Shown here in pieces: positions 46,084-56,016 of a stretch of 64,000 nucleotides of DNA. A program made the position numbers and the translations under genes. This stretch comes from Acinetobacter sp. WCHA45 (GTDB taxonomy: Bacteria; Pseudomonadota; Gammaproteobacteria; Pseudomonadales; Moraxellaceae). The first letter of the stretch is position 1. Every line of letters starts with the position of its first letter. The notes under the pieces were generated by a model, which saw only the letters and a program-made list of their open reading frames with translations, made no database searches and was not told the DNA's origin. The stretch covers positions 2,108,001 to 2,172,000 of the forward strand of contig NZ_CP028561.1 in assembly GCF_002165255.2 (NCBI RefSeq), read 5' to 3'.

Positions 46084-46976
46084 GGTAAATTCATCAGTTT
46101 AGCTACGAGTCTATATACAGTATCACGTAATGCATGACGATGAACAATTTGATCGACCACACCATGATCAAGCAAATATTCTGCACGTTGGAATGGTTCT
46201 TCTAACTTCTCGCGAACTGTTTGTTCAATGACGCGTTTACCTGCAAAACCAATCATCGCTTTCGGTTCAGCAATATGTACATCACCTAACATCGCTAATG
46301 AAGCTGTTACACCCCCATAGACGGGATGAGTCAATACAACGAGGTATGGAACACGAGCTTCTTTCATTTTTTGAATCGCAGCCGAAGTACGTGCCATTTG
46401 CATTAAAGACAACATGCCTTCTTGCATACGAGCACCGCCTGAAGCAGCAAAACAAATTAACGGTTGATGTAGTTGAATTGCTCGTTCTGCCGCTTGGATA
46501 AAACGATCACCAACAACGGTCCCCATTGAACCACCCATAAAATCGAACTCAAATGCACAAGCCACCAAGTCCAAACCTTTTAATGAACCTTGCATTACAA
46601 CTAACGCTTCTGTTTCACCAGTTTTATCTTGTGCTTCACGCATACGCTCTGGATAAGGTCTGCTATCCACAAACTTCAATGGATCTTTCGCACTAAATTC
46701 TTGACCTAACTCTGCATTGACTTGATCAAAGAACCAATTCAAACGATCACGTGCGCGCATACGCAAATGCTCATCGCATTGTGGGCATACGTAGGCATTA
46801 AATGACATTGCCGTACGTGTTACTAAGGCATGACATTCAGGACATTCAATGGTTGGTTCCGTAAATGTTGCTTTGAATGTTTGTTGTTCATTCGCAACTT
46901 GAATACCAGGCACTTGACGCTCTGTCCAAGGCGTTGATGGGCTCAGAACCTTCCCTGCTGTTAATTCTTGACTCAT
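46080..46976 (-). CDS. accD: Acetyl-CoA carboxylase carboxyltransferase subunit beta
   Basis: A 298-residue protein with the N-terminal zinc ribbon (Cys45, Cys48, Cys64, Cys67 in ECPECHALV and VCPQC) and a crotonase-like carboxyltransferase core (FDFMGGSMGTVVGDRF, CFAASGGARMQEG, GGVTASLAMLGD, IGFAGKRVIEQTV). With AccA it moves the carboxyl group from biotin-BCCP to acetyl-CoA, the first step of fatty acid synthesis. It overlaps trpA and folC by four bases each. Confidence 0.97.
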   Translation of the reverse strand: MSQELTAGKVLSPSTPWTERQVPGIQVANEQQTFKATFTEPTIECPECHALVTRTAMSFNAYVCPQCDEHLRMRARDRLNWFFDQVNAELGQEFSAKDPLKFVDSRPYPERMREAQDKTGETEALVVMQGSLKGLDLVACAFEFDFMGGSMGTVVGDRFIQAAERAIQLHQPLICFAASGGARMQEGMLSLMQMARTSAAIQKMKEARVPYLVVLTHPVYGGVTASLAMLGDVHIAEPKAMIGFAGKRVIEQTVREKLEEPFQRAEYLLDHGVVDQIVHRHALRDTVYRLVAKLMNLP

Positions 46977-47776
46977 ACTAACTCATCGAGCGCGGCTCGA
47001 AGCTCCTTCACTTTATTCACCGTCTGTTGCACAGCTTCGTCTGCTGGCAATGTCGCAAAAGATTTAACGAAAGCACTTCCTACGATTACGGCATCAGCAA
47101 CTTGACCCATTGCTTTTGCAGAAGCTGCATCACTAATCCCAAAACCAACTCCAACAGGCACGTTAGTCATGCTCTTAATTTTCGCAATACGAGCTGCTGC
47201 TTCAGAGGTATCTAGTGTTGCTGCACCTGTCACACCTTTTAACGACACATAGTAAACAAAGCCACTGGCTTGATTTACAACATGCTGAATACGTTTATCA
47301 GTTGATGTTGGTGCGAGTAAGAAAATTTGATCCATCTCATTTTGTTTTAAGACATCGCCAAATTGCTTTGATTCTTCAGGGGGTAAGTCCACCAAAAGTA
47401 CACCATCAACACCACAATCTTTCGCATAAGCCACAAACTTTTCATAACCAATCACTTCAACAGGATTTAAATACCCCATTAAAACAACGGGTGTCGTTTG
47501 ATCTTTTTCGCGAAATTCTTTCACCATATTCAAAGCATCGAGTGTGCTCGATCCACCTGCTAAAGCACGTTCAGCAGCTAAGGCAATTACTGGACCATCC
47601 GCCATTGGGTCCGAGAATGGCAAGCCCAACTCAACCACATCAACGCCTGCTTCAACCATTTGATGAAGCAGTGGAACTGTGACTTGTGGATGCGGATCTC
47701 CTGCCATAACATAAGAAACAAGCGCTTTACGGTGCTGAGATTTAAGCTGTTCAAAACGAGTGGCAAGACGTGACAT
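46973..47776 (-). CDS. trpA: Tryptophan synthase alpha chain
   Basis: A 267-residue TIM barrel from the ATG at 47776 (MSRLATRFEQLK). Catalytic Glu49 and Asp60 are present in VELGLPFSDPMADGP, and the phosphate loop GVGFGISDAASA near 210. It splits indole-3-glycerol phosphate and passes indole to TrpB. The open frame extends 22 codons upstream but carries no family sequence. AAGGAAAGC precedes the start. It is unlinked from trpB (over 5 kb away) and leads the accD-folC operon. Confidence 0.96.
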   Translation of the reverse strand: MSRLATRFEQLKSQHRKALVSYVMAGDPHPQVTVPLLHQMVEAGVDVVELGLPFSDPMADGPVIALAAERALAGGSSTLDALNMVKEFREKDQTTPVVLMGYLNPVEVIGYEKFVAYAKDCGVDGVLLVDLPPEESKQFGDVLKQNEMDQIFLLAPTSTDKRIQHVVNQASGFVYYVSLKGVTGAATLDTSEAAARIAKIKSMTNVPVGVGFGISDAASAKAMGQVADAVIVGSAFVKSFATLPADEAVQQTVNKVKELRAALDELV

Positions 47777-48052
47777 AGGATTATGCTTTCCTTGATTTAT
47801 ATAAATTGAGGAGTTGTTTGTAGTCATACAATAACACTGCATTGTAACGCTATTTTTTGTTCATTGAACAGAGTTTGACGTGATTGCAACAGTGAATGTT
47901 GCTACTTACAACTGCCCTGCTACATTTATCTATATTTTCAGCTTTTTCTCAATGATCAAAGCTTCCTAATTTTAGCTTCATCGAGGCTGATTTTAGAAAT
48001 GAGCTCAGCTCCTTTATACTACCCGCAATTTTTAAGTTTTCTTTTTATTTTT

Positions 48053-49384
48053 ATGTCTGCCCACACTCAGGAAAAAGTACAAAGCAATGCCCTTGCTTTG
48101 CTACCACTATTGGTATTTTTGATCATCTTTCTCGGGAGTGGTCTCTATCATTCAATGATCGGGACAGAATTTGCATTCTATCAAGTCAAAGCACCTATTG
48201 CCGCGATTCCAGCTGTTATTCTGGCATTACTACTTTATAAACAGAAACTCAATACGGCAATTGAGGAATTCCTACAAGGTGCTAGTCATCCAAATTTAAT
48301 TTTAATGTTTATGGTATTTATGTTGGCAGGTGCTTTTGCCAGTGTCTCCAGTGCCATAGGCAGCGTCGATGCGACAGTACAGTTGGGACTTTCACTGATT
48401 TCGCCTGAATTTGTGTTACCCATGCTGTTTATCATTTCAGCGTTTATTGCTACTGCTATGGGTACTTCTATGGGTACCATTGCTGCTTGTGCACCGATTG
48501 CTTTTGGTTTTACTCAAGCGACTGACATTTTACCAATTTATGCGATTGGAGCTGTCGTTGGTGGTGCAATGTTTGGTGACAATCTGTCCATGATCTCTGA
48601 TACAACGATTGCTGCCACAAGAAGTCAAAATGTCGAACTTCGAGATAAATTTAGAGTCAACGTTTGGATTGCTCTACCTGCTGCCATCATGACCTTGATT
48701 GCTTATGTGCTACTCAGCCAACAAGCTGAATCAATTCAATCAAAAGCTTATGATTTATGGTTAATTTTGCCTTATCTAGCGGTCTTTTTTCTAGCATTCA
48801 GCCGATTACATGTACTTGCAGTTTTAATGATTGGAGTGGTGCTATCTGGAATCATCGGTCTGATTGAAAAGCCTGAATTTGATTTATTGAAATTAAATTC
48901 TTCTATTTATGATGGCTTCGTGGGAATGTTTGAAGTTGCACTACTATCAATGTTACTTGGCGGTCTGTCTGCTTTGATGCAAAAAGAAGGTGGTTTACAG
49001 TGGTTAATCGAAAAAATTTATCGTATCACCCGTCTATTTAAATTTGGTCGTCAGCGTGCTGGGGAATTGGGCATTAGTTTTCTTGTAGTCTTCTCCAATT
49101 TGTTTGTTGCGAATAATACAGTTGCGATCATTTTATCAGGCGATATGGCACGTGAAGTAGCGAAAGAATATGGTGTTGACCCTAAGCGAAGTGCAGCTTT
49201 ACTTGATATTTTTTCTTGCGTAATCCAAGGGATTATTCCCTACGGTGCTCAATTACTGCTTGCTTGTTCAATTGCCAAACTCTCGCCAGTTGAACTAATT
49301 GGCAATATCTACTATTGCTGGATTCTTGCAGTGTGCGCAATCCTTGCAATTGTTTTTAATTATCCACGTTTAAAAACACGCTAA
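48053..49384 (+). CDS. NhaC-type Na+/H+ antiporter family protein
   Basis: A 443-residue transporter (ATG at 48053; a start at 47999 would add 18 residues) with about 11 hydrophobic segments. The pattern SAFIATAMGTSMGTIAACAPIA, VVGGAMFGDNLSMISDTTIAATRSQ and VANNTVAIILSGDMA is that of the NhaC/PF03553 group, where GDNLS-x-x-SDTT is the conserved ion-binding core. It may exchange Na+ for H+ or move organic ions. It is an orphan between trpA and an AraC gene. Confidence 0.85.
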   Translation: MSAHTQEKVQSNALALLPLLVFLIIFLGSGLYHSMIGTEFAFYQVKAPIAAIPAVILALLLYKQKLNTAIEEFLQGASHPNLILMFMVFMLAGAFASVSSAIGSVDATVQLGLSLISPEFVLPMLFIISAFIATAMGTSMGTIAACAPIAFGFTQATDILPIYAIGAVVGGAMFGDNLSMISDTTIAATRSQNVELRDKFRVNVWIALPAAIMTLIAYVLLSQQAESIQSKAYDLWLILPYLAVFFLAFSRLHVLAVLMIGVVLSGIIGLIEKPEFDLLKLNSSIYDGFVGMFEVALLSMLLGGLSALMQKEGGLQWLIEKIYRITRLFKFGRQRAGELGISFLVVFSNLFVANNTVAIILSGDMAREVAKEYGVDPKRSAALLDIFSCVIQGIIPYGAQLLLACSIAKLSPVELIGNIYYCWILAVCAILAIVFNYPRLKTR

Positions 49385-49418
49385 AACAATCCATAAATCT
49401 CTTTAGCTTGCTTGAAAG

Positions 49419-50441
49419 TTAAAGAGATTTCAAAAACTGCTTCGGTGTGACACCTGTCCAACGCTTAAACGCCCGCCCAAACGCACTTTGATCAGCATAA
49501 TTTAAACGTTCCGCAATTTCTGACAATGATTTGCCCTGTTGCAAATACAGTTTACTTTGTTCCAAACGGTACTGATCTAAAATATCTTGAAAATTAAGCT
49601 GATAGGTTTTGAGTTGGCGTTGCAATGTTCGTTCTGAACAATGTAAACGCTTAGCAACATAACTGAGCAGTAGTTCTTCTTGTTGTAAAAGTCCTTGTTC
49701 AATATGCGTTTGTATTTTTTGACGGAACTGTTGTTGCTGAATCTCAAAAGAAGCAATGCTATTCAGTGATTGCTGAGCTTGAGTCGAGAGTACATGGTTT
49801 AATTGTTGGTCTGCAGCGATGCTTTTTGCTTTTAAAATTTGATTTGAAAAGCGAATTGCATATTGTCCAGCTTGAATTTGGATCGGACAACCATAAAATT
49901 TTTCAAAATGATATAAAGCTGTATGTGGTGCGTAACCAAATTGAATCATCTGTGGTGGAATGAGGGCATCTTGGACAATAGATTGGGCAATTTTAAAAAT
50001 CAACGCCAGATTTAGCTCATACATTTCCCGATAATCACTATAGGATGCTCCCCAAACAATTTGAATATAATCAGAAAACTGCTGAACATTTAGTTGTTCT
50101 AAATTGGTCTGTTTAAAGACTAAAGAATAATAACGTTGTAAAAGCTGTAACGCCTGTTGCAGATCTAAACTGGTTGAAGCCAAATATCCCATTAAACCCA
50201 AATCTTGCAAATTGGCATGTTCAGCCAATACTAATGTAATCGGTCGAGGGAAATAAGCTTGTGCCGATTGCAAAAGCAACGCATAACGTTCGACATCAAA
50301 ATCATGCTCATCTGGATTTTCCAAGCAAGTATGAAAAGCTTGCCAAAGCTCAGGCGCAACAACTTTAGACAAATCAATTTGTTCTTGTTGTAAAACACGA
50401 TTAAATAATCGTAGGTATCCAATAATAATTTTAACTGACAT
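49419..50441 (-). CDS. AraC-family regulator (Arabinose_bd sensor)
   Basis: A 340-residue regulator with the PF12625-type sensor domain (LMGYLASTSLDLQQALQLLQRYYSL) and a C-terminal AraC DNA-binding domain (LLSYVAKRLHCSERTLQRQLKTYQL, SLSEIAERLNYADQSAFGRAFKRWTGVTPKQF). It is unusually rich in Gln. It is divergent from a metal-dependent hydrolase gene at 50560, its likely target. The ligand is unknown. Confidence 0.88.
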   Translation of the reverse strand: MSVKIIIGYLRLFNRVLQQEQIDLSKVVAPELWQAFHTCLENPDEHDFDVERYALLLQSAQAYFPRPITLVLAEHANLQDLGLMGYLASTSLDLQQALQLLQRYYSLVFKQTNLEQLNVQQFSDYIQIVWGASYSDYREMYELNLALIFKIAQSIVQDALIPPQMIQFGYAPHTALYHFEKFYGCPIQIQAGQYAIRFSNQILKAKSIAADQQLNHVLSTQAQQSLNSIASFEIQQQQFRQKIQTHIEQGLLQQEELLLSYVAKRLHCSERTLQRQLKTYQLNFQDILDQYRLEQSKLYLQQGKSLSEIAERLNYADQSAFGRAFKRWTGVTPKQFLKSL

Positions 50442-50559
50442 ATGCCGATCTCATCCTGATCTGTCGTTATTTGTATAAAACTTGGCTGTAACTGTCAAAA
50501 CATTTCATCGGACTTTTTCCATACTGAGTTCATGAAGAAAAGACAAGGAATAGCAAAAA

Positions 50560-51435
50560 ATGAATGCACATGTTTCCTATCAAGTTGAGCCAGTTGTTAG
50601 AACAAAACTAGATTTTCATTTAGATCAGGCGCCACGTTTTTGGTTTGGTGGTGATCCATTTCGTACTCGTATGTTTGATGCATTAAGCCTAACCTTCCCT
50701 GATGGCGAACGCTATTTTATTGAATGTGTGCGTTTATTCCGTGACAAAATTAATGATCCTGACTTGCAAGAACGTGTGGCTGATTTTATCCGTCAGGAAG
50801 CACAGCATGGTATTGCACATGACAAAATGAATCAGATCATGAAAGAGCAAGGCATGCCTGTAGATCAATTCACTGCACGGTTGAAAAAGATTTTTAGATT
50901 TGAATTAAAAAACCGTTCAGCTCAATACAACATTGCCATGACCGCAGCTGCAGAGCATTTAACTGCGTTAATGGCAGATACTTTTTATAGTAAAAAAGAG
51001 ACTTTAGCGGAGGCAGATCCATTTGTTCGTGCGCTATTCGCTTGGCATGCGATTGAAGAAATGGAACATCGTGATGTTGCTTTTGATGTGATGAAGCAAG
51101 TCGGTGATGTACCAGAAGCAACTCGACGTTTTGCACTGCTCTTTACCACCGTCATGATGTTTGGTTTTACTTTGTATCGTACGGATGTAATGCTAAAAAC
51201 TGACGGTTTTAATTTAAGACAACGCTTTGATATGGCACGTAAAGGTTTACCGTGGTTCTTCGGTCGTAATGGTATTTTGACTGCAAAAAGATCTCAATAT
51301 AGTGACTGGTTTAAAAAGGATTTCCATCCAAATCAACATCCTGTTATTCGCCAATATGATGTTTGGGTTGATACTTTAGCGAAGACCAATGATCCAATTG
51401 CTGCGGGTGAAGCGTTCTGGCAAGCAGGACTTTAA
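50560..51435 (+). CDS. Metal-dependent hydrolase-type protein (PF10118)
   Basis: A 291-residue protein of the predicted metal-dependent hydrolase family. Metal-binding acidic and His residues stand out in FIRQEAQHGIAHDKMN, MTAAAEHLTALMAD and FAWHAIEEMEHRDVAFDV, a ferritin-like four-helix arrangement of E-x-x-H motifs. Such proteins may be diiron oxygenases rather than hydrolases; the substrate is unknown. AAGGA precedes the ATG. An AraC regulator is divergent, and a terminator follows. Confidence 0.82.
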   Translation: MNAHVSYQVEPVVRTKLDFHLDQAPRFWFGGDPFRTRMFDALSLTFPDGERYFIECVRLFRDKINDPDLQERVADFIRQEAQHGIAHDKMNQIMKEQGMPVDQFTARLKKIFRFELKNRSAQYNIAMTAAAEHLTALMADTFYSKKETLAEADPFVRALFAWHAIEEMEHRDVAFDVMKQVGDVPEATRRFALLFTTVMMFGFTLYRTDVMLKTDGFNLRQRFDMARKGLPWFFGRNGILTAKRSQYSDWFKKDFHPNQHPVIRQYDVWVDTLAKTNDPIAAGEAFWQAGL

Positions 51436-51446
51436 TTCACGTATCA

Positions 51447-51478
51447 AAAGAATCCCCTTTGAATTTAGGGGATTCTTT
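51447..51478. terminator. Terminator between the hydrolase and DUF2804 genes
   Basis: AAAGAATCCCCT / AGGGGATTCTTT stem with an eight-base loop; works for the plus gene and possibly for the convergent one. Confidence 0.88.
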
Positions 51479-51487
51479 CTGTCATTA

Positions 51488-52483
51488 TCACCACTTCGCA
51501 TAATGCTGTTCTAACAACCCATATTCTTGATTTAACATCACCAGTTCAACATTTTCATGTTCAATCGTACCGCAGACTTTCGCTTGCCACTGATTAAACT
51601 GACTACCAATCAGGCGTAGGTTAATATTCTCAAAACGACACCAACCTGTTTCAACGAGCAAATTTAATCGCTCATCCAAAGAACGAATTGACCAACAATT
51701 TTCATTTTGTTGCTCAAATAAAATATCAGTGAGTGGATATAAACGACCATCGACCCACAATGCATTTTCATTACCAAAACTTTCATTGACACCCGAAGCT
51801 AAATTCAAGCCAATACGGCGATCATTTGTATCACGGAACTGACAAGACAACCAAAACCAAGCGGTTTCAGGTCGTAAAAAACCACAGGTATCATCGAGTG
51901 CAGCGAGACTATGCGCATTAAATTCGATCTGCTGTTGATCTGGGCTAATAAAAAAGCCTTCTACTGCCAAAGTGGTTTGTTTTTGTGTATACGTCCAGCC
52001 ATTGATCCCAGTTGGGCTACATAAACTTAAAGCATCCGTACCTGCACAAAAAATACGCGCTTTCAGTTGTACTTCGCCATGTTTGGTCACTTGGATATAA
52101 CGCACACCATTGGCGTGTTGCATATCAAATTGATAAGCAGATTTTTTAAAATAGCTTTGACTAAATAAAGGTTGTTCATCAAGTTGGGTTTTCAACGCTA
52201 ATGGCTGAATCGCATTCCATTCGATTACTTTTTTAGAAAGATGATCATAAACATAGAAAAAGCCATGCCCTGCCCATGATAGATCGACAATCGCAATACC
52301 AATGCTGTAATGCTCATGTTGTAAACCACAGAATTTAAATTTTTTATATTTCAGCTGCTTGCGCCAGCCTTTTAGTACTTGGCCATAAGGCGTTTTATAA
52401 ATATAGTCATCCAAATTGATCTGTGAAGGTATCTGATCAAAACGCCCATAACGAGGCTGGCCATTTTTCTGTATCAATTTCAC
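51488..52483 (-). CDS. DUF2804 domain protein
   Basis: A 331-residue beta-rich protein of the DUF2804 family (YIYKTPYGQVLKGWRKQLKYKKF, YSIGIAIVDLSWAGHGFFYV, GRLYPLTDILFE). The GTG at 52483 is chosen because GGGGA lies seven bases ahead; a TTG at 52501 directly after the upstream stop is the alternative. The fold resembles lipocalin-like carotenoid 1,2-hydratase domains, but no activity is known. It is cotranscribed with the diguanylate cyclase gene, whose stop lies next to it. Confidence 0.8.
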   Translation of the reverse strand: MKLIQKNGQPRYGRFDQIPSQINLDDYIYKTPYGQVLKGWRKQLKYKKFKFCGLQHEHYSIGIAIVDLSWAGHGFFYVYDHLSKKVIEWNAIQPLALKTQLDEQPLFSQSYFKKSAYQFDMQHANGVRYIQVTKHGEVQLKARIFCAGTDALSLCSPTGINGWTYTQKQTTLAVEGFFISPDQQQIEFNAHSLAALDDTCGFLRPETAWFWLSCQFRDTNDRRIGLNLASGVNESFGNENALWVDGRLYPLTDILFEQQNENCWSIRSLDERLNLLVETGWCRFENINLRLIGSQFNQWQAKVCGTIEHENVELVMLNQEYGLLEQHYAKW

Positions 52484-52501
52484 AAGATTTCCCCAACTCA
52501 A

Positions 52502-53650
52502 TTATAACGTAAATGCCGTTCTGACCTGATTTTTACCATTCCGTTTGGCTTGGTACATCGCCTTATCTGCTTGCTCAAACAAGCCTGTATAATCAAAACC
52601 ACTAAAAGCTGTACTACTTACCCCAAAACACGCCTTGATATAAAGCATTTCATTTTCTTTCACTTCAACTGCGGTTTGCTCTAATGCTTTACGACATACC
52701 TCTGCCAACAACACTGCATTTTCAATAGGAGTAAATGGTAATAAAATGACAAATTCCTCACCACCATAACGTCCAATCACATCACTGGCTCGTAAATTTT
52801 TTCGCAGTATATTTGCGACATGTTTTAAAACCAAATCTCCTTGATGATGTCCATATTGATCATTAATATTTTTAAAATTATCAATATCCACCATAATCAA
52901 CGATGTTTCTCGATGGGTAATTTGTGCCTGCTGCATCTGTAAATCAATAATCTCATTGACCCCACGGCGATTCAACAGCCCTGTTAACTCATCAGTACAA
53001 CTGAGTTTTTCTATTTTTGAATTATATCTGCGCCAACGCTCTATACTTATATCAAATAACGTAATGGTAAATGCCGCATATAAAGTGGTGTAAAACATTG
53101 AATAAATAATCTGAGCGCTCTGAACATCTTTATGCATCAAGGTATAAGGCTTATAAGCCACTGCATAATCTAAATAACCCAACACCGTAAGCGCAGATAA
53201 TAAATAACACGCAATAACATAAGCAACCAAGCCAAAATAAACAGAGAAACGAGGGAATAACAACAAAGCGGTAAAGGTTATCCCCATAAAAATAACGCCA
53301 TTTAACATGTTCAGCAAACCAATGCCTATTGGCAAACCTAACAATGAAAATGGGTAATACACCGATAAAAACAACACATAATAAATATGCACATTCGGCT
53401 TATTTTTAATAAGAAAACCAAACAAAATTAAAAGGATATTTAAAATAAATACACTTGGATACAACCACTGAAGTTTAAGCAATAACTCGGTATTTGCTAA
53501 AGGGTGATACATATATTTTATTTGTATAAAATATATAACAGCAGCCGTAAAACTCGCATACAGCAATATAACTTGGGATTTTTTAACTAAATCCCAATCT
53601 AAAATTGCAAGAAAGGCTTTACTGAAATACGTAGCTAAGGAATATTTCAT
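52502..53650 (-). CDS. Membrane diguanylate cyclase (GGDEF)
   Basis: A 382-residue protein: six or more predicted membrane helices in the first 200 residues as the sensor, then a GGDEF domain. The active site is RYGGEEFVILLP and the catalytic metal segment is SLIMVDIDNFKNINDQYGHHQGD. An inhibitory I-site (RASD, five residues before GGEEF) is intact. It should make cyclic di-GMP under product inhibition. The membrane ligand is unknown. DUF2804 follows in the same unit. Confidence 0.92.
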   Translation of the reverse strand: MKYSLATYFSKAFLAILDWDLVKKSQVILLYASFTAAVIYFIQIKYMYHPLANTELLLKLQWLYPSVFILNILLILFGFLIKNKPNVHIYYVLFLSVYYPFSLLGLPIGIGLLNMLNGVIFMGITFTALLLFPRFSVYFGLVAYVIACYLLSALTVLGYLDYAVAYKPYTLMHKDVQSAQIIYSMFYTTLYAAFTITLFDISIERWRRYNSKIEKLSCTDELTGLLNRRGVNEIIDLQMQQAQITHRETSLIMVDIDNFKNINDQYGHHQGDLVLKHVANILRKNLRASDVIGRYGGEEFVILLPFTPIENAVLLAEVCRKALEQTAVEVKENEMLYIKACFGVSSTAFSGFDYTGLFEQADKAMYQAKRNGKNQVRTAFTL

Positions 53651-53764
53651 CCCTCATCATCCCTTATGATTATTCTTGTGTTATACGTCCATGTACAACT
53701 AGTCACAATATTAATATGGCTTAGGCACACGCTTTAGCCGATCTTATCACACACCTATTCAGTT

Positions 53765-55009
53765 TTATAAGTCGACCATCGGAATACCATCAATTTTCGC
53801 AACCGTCATTAAATCTTTATCGCCACGACCTGAAACTGTTGCAATAATGATTTGGTCTTTCGACATCGTTGGGGCAAGTTTAGTGACATAAGCCATCGCA
53901 TGTGAACTTTCAAGCGCAGGAATGATGCCTTCAATCTGAGTTAAATCACGGAAGCCTTGTAAGGCTTCATCATCTTTAATTGGCACATATTCCACACGAT
54001 GCATATCTTTTAAGAAACTATGCTCTGGACCAACACCTGGATAATCCAAACCTGCTGAAATACTATGTGTTTCAATAATCTGACCTTGCTCATCCGACAT
54101 GAGGTAAGTACGGTTACCATGTAATACACCCACATGGCCTGCATTCAATGGCGCTGAGTGTTTGCCTGTTTCAATGCCGAAACCTGCCGCTTCAACACCG
54201 TACATTTTCACATCCTGATCATTCAGGAATGGATAGAACAAGCCCATTGCATTTGAACCTCCGCCAACACAAGCAACCAAGGCATCAGGTAAACGCCCTG
54301 CTTGTGCTTGGATCTGTTGACGTGCTTCACGACCAATGATTGATTGGAAATCACGTACAAGCTGTGGATATGGGTGCGGACCAGCAACCGTACCAATGAC
54401 ATAATAAGTCGTATCAACATTGGTGACCCAATCGCGCATCGCTTCATTCAATGCATCTTTTAAAGTTTTGGATCCGCTTTGCACTGGTACAACTTTTGCG
54501 CCAAGCAAACGCATGCGATAGACATTCATCGCCTGACGTTTTACATCTTCAGCCCCCATGTACACCACGCACTCCATACCCAAGCGAGCAGCGATGGTTG
54601 CGGTCGCAACACCATGTTGACCTGCACCTGTTTCAGCAATGATACGTTTTTTACCCGACAGTTTTGCCAATAACGCTTGACCGATGGTGTTGTTGACCTT
54701 GTGTGAACCTGTATGGTTCAAGTCTTCACGTTTCAGGTAAATTTGCGCACCGCCGAGGTGCTGAGACCATCGCTCAGCATGATAAAGTGGACTTGGACGA
54801 CCAACATAAAACGCAAGATCACGGTCAAACTCTGCTAAAAACTGAGCATCATTTTTCATACGACCATAAAGACTTTCTAAGTCTTCAAGTGCAGCCATAA
54901 GCGTTTCTGACACAAAACGCCCACCATGAATACCAAAATGCCCCTGAGCATCTGGAAACTGGGTGTAGTCAATCGCCTGATTTTGTTGACTAAGGTTTTG
55001 CTGATCCAC
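53765..55009 (-). CDS. trpB: Tryptophan synthase beta chain
   Basis: A 414-residue PLP enzyme. The PLP lysine is Lys104 in HTGSHKVNN, the serine phosphate-binding loop is [10 protein letters not shown], and [12 protein letters not shown] precedes COMM-domain residues. It joins indole with serine. The start is a GTG at 55009 with AAGGAG six bases upstream; the nine-codon ORF extension to 55036 would include that site. It overlaps the end of trpF by 20 bases, so the two are translationally coupled. trpA is elsewhere in the window. Confidence 0.96.
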   Translation of the reverse strand: MDQQNLSQQNQAIDYTQFPDAQGHFGIHGGRFVSETLMAALEDLESLYGRMKNDAQFLAEFDRDLAFYVGRPSPLYHAERWSQHLGGAQIYLKREDLNHTGSHKVNNTIGQALLAKLSGKKRIIAETGAGQHGVATATIAARLGMECVVYMGAEDVKRQAMNVYRMRLLGAKVVPVQSGSKTLKDALNEAMRDWVTNVDTTYYVIGTVAGPHPYPQLVRDFQSIIGREARQQIQAQAGRLPDALVACVGGGSNAMGLFYPFLNDQDVKMYGVEAAGFGIETGKHSAPLNAGHVGVLHGNRTYLMSDEQGQIIETHSISAGLDYPGVGPEHSFLKDMHRVEYVPIKDDEALQGFRDLTQIEGIIPALESSHAMAYVTKLAPTMSKDQIIIATVSGRGDKDLMTVAKIDGIPMVDL

Positions 55010-55649
55010 GTTGGACTCCTTGCATAAATTTTTCAATGAGTTGTTGGTCTTTTATACCTTTAGCGGACTCTACGCCTCCGCTGACATCCACAGCAAAAGC
55101 TGCTGTAGTATGAATAGCGTCACTCACATTTTCAGGAGTTAAGCCCCCTGCCAAGATTAGTGGAATATCAAGTTTTGGAAATTTATTCCAATCGAAACAG
55201 TGACCTGTTCCACCTTTTAAATCAGGATGCCACGCATCAAGTAGAACCGCACTGGCTCCCACAGCTTGATAGCGTTGAATTTCGGTCAAAATGTCTAAAT
55301 CAGGTCTAACCTGAATGGCTTTGTACCAACGGCGTTTGCAATGCAACGCAATTTGTTGGCATTGTTCAGGTGTTTCATCACCATGTAGTTGTAATACATC
55401 CAACGGAACTGAATCAAGCACTGTTTGGATTTCTTCTGCGCTTGCATTTACAAATAAACCGACCAACTGAACATAAGCGGGTACTGAGCTTGCCAAAATT
55501 TGCGCTTGTTCAATACTGACATGACGCGGGCTTGGGGGAAAGAATACCAATCCAATCGCATCTGCTCCTGCTTGCACAACAGCATCAATATCTTGAGTCC
55601 GCGTGATTCCACAAATCTTGGCGCGAGTTCGGAGTTGGGTTTGACGCAT
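54990..55649 (-). CDS. trpF: Phosphoribosylanthranilate isomerase
   Basis: A 219-residue TIM barrel with [13 protein letters not shown] (Cys acid/base) at the N-terminus, [27 protein letters not shown], and [16 protein letters not shown] with the catalytic Asp and phosphate loop. It converts phosphoribosylanthranilate to CdRP. The ATG follows TTGGACATCAA. It is first in the trpF-trpB pair. Confidence 0.95.
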   Translation of the reverse strand: MRQTQLRTRAKICGITRTQDIDAVVQAGADAIGLVFFPPSPRHVSIEQAQILASSVPAYVQLVGLFVNASAEEIQTVLDSVPLDVLQLHGDETPEQCQQIALHCKRRWYKAIQVRPDLDILTEIQRYQAVGASAVLLDAWHPDLKGGTGHCFDWNKFPKLDIPLILAGGLTPENVSDAIHTTAAFAVDVSGGVESAKGIKDQQLIEKFMQGVQRGSAKP

Positions 55650-55789
55650 TTGATGTCCAATTTGAGATGACTATTTACTACTCTCACATTGTAAAGCAAT
55701 TTGACATACTTTGGTCAAAGTTCATTTCCAAATGCAATTGTTTAAAAAACGTGAACACTCTATACTTCGCATCATCTCGCAACAAGTCT

Positions 55790-55967
55790 AAAGCACATTC
55801 TTTTGCTTATAGGGAAGTTGGTGTAAGTCCAACACTGCCCTCGCAACGGTAACACCGAATTATTAATCTTAGCTAAACGCCAAATCACTGCATCTGAATG
55901 ATGTGGGAAGATGATTAATAGCATCGTCATTGTGATGATATAGTGAAGTCCGGAGACCTGCTTGTTG
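55790..55967 (+). promoter_or_regulatory. Cobalamin (adenosylcobalamin) riboswitch upstream of btuB
   Basis: The core is clear: GGGAAGTTGGTGTAAGTCC from 55812, CACTGCCC then CGCAACGGT (55842-55850), variable helices, and AAGTCCGGAGACC (55946 on) that closes the B12 box. Length and order match the Rfam cobalamin class. It would repress btuB when B12 is plentiful. Confidence 0.93.
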
Positions 55968-55982
55968 TTTATTTCCACTTTA

Positions 55983-56003
55983 ACATTCACGACGGGTGAA
56001 TGT
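55983..56003 (+). promoter_or_regulatory. Hairpin next to the btuB ribosome site
   Basis: ACATTCAC / GTGAATGT with a five-base loop, ending at the ATGGAG that holds the GGAG site of btuB. It is a candidate expression-platform helix through which the riboswitch could mask translation. Confidence 0.6.
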
Positions 56004-56016
56004 ATGGAGCGACATC

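Noticed and set aside
47215..47682. 155-codon plus-strand frame opposite trpA
   Set aside because: It lies inside trpA on the other strand, has no family pattern, and is rich in His/Gln/Leu as expected of antisense frames.
54148..54900. Several short frames on both strands within trpB
   Set aside because: All overlap a full-length conserved gene and have no start signals.
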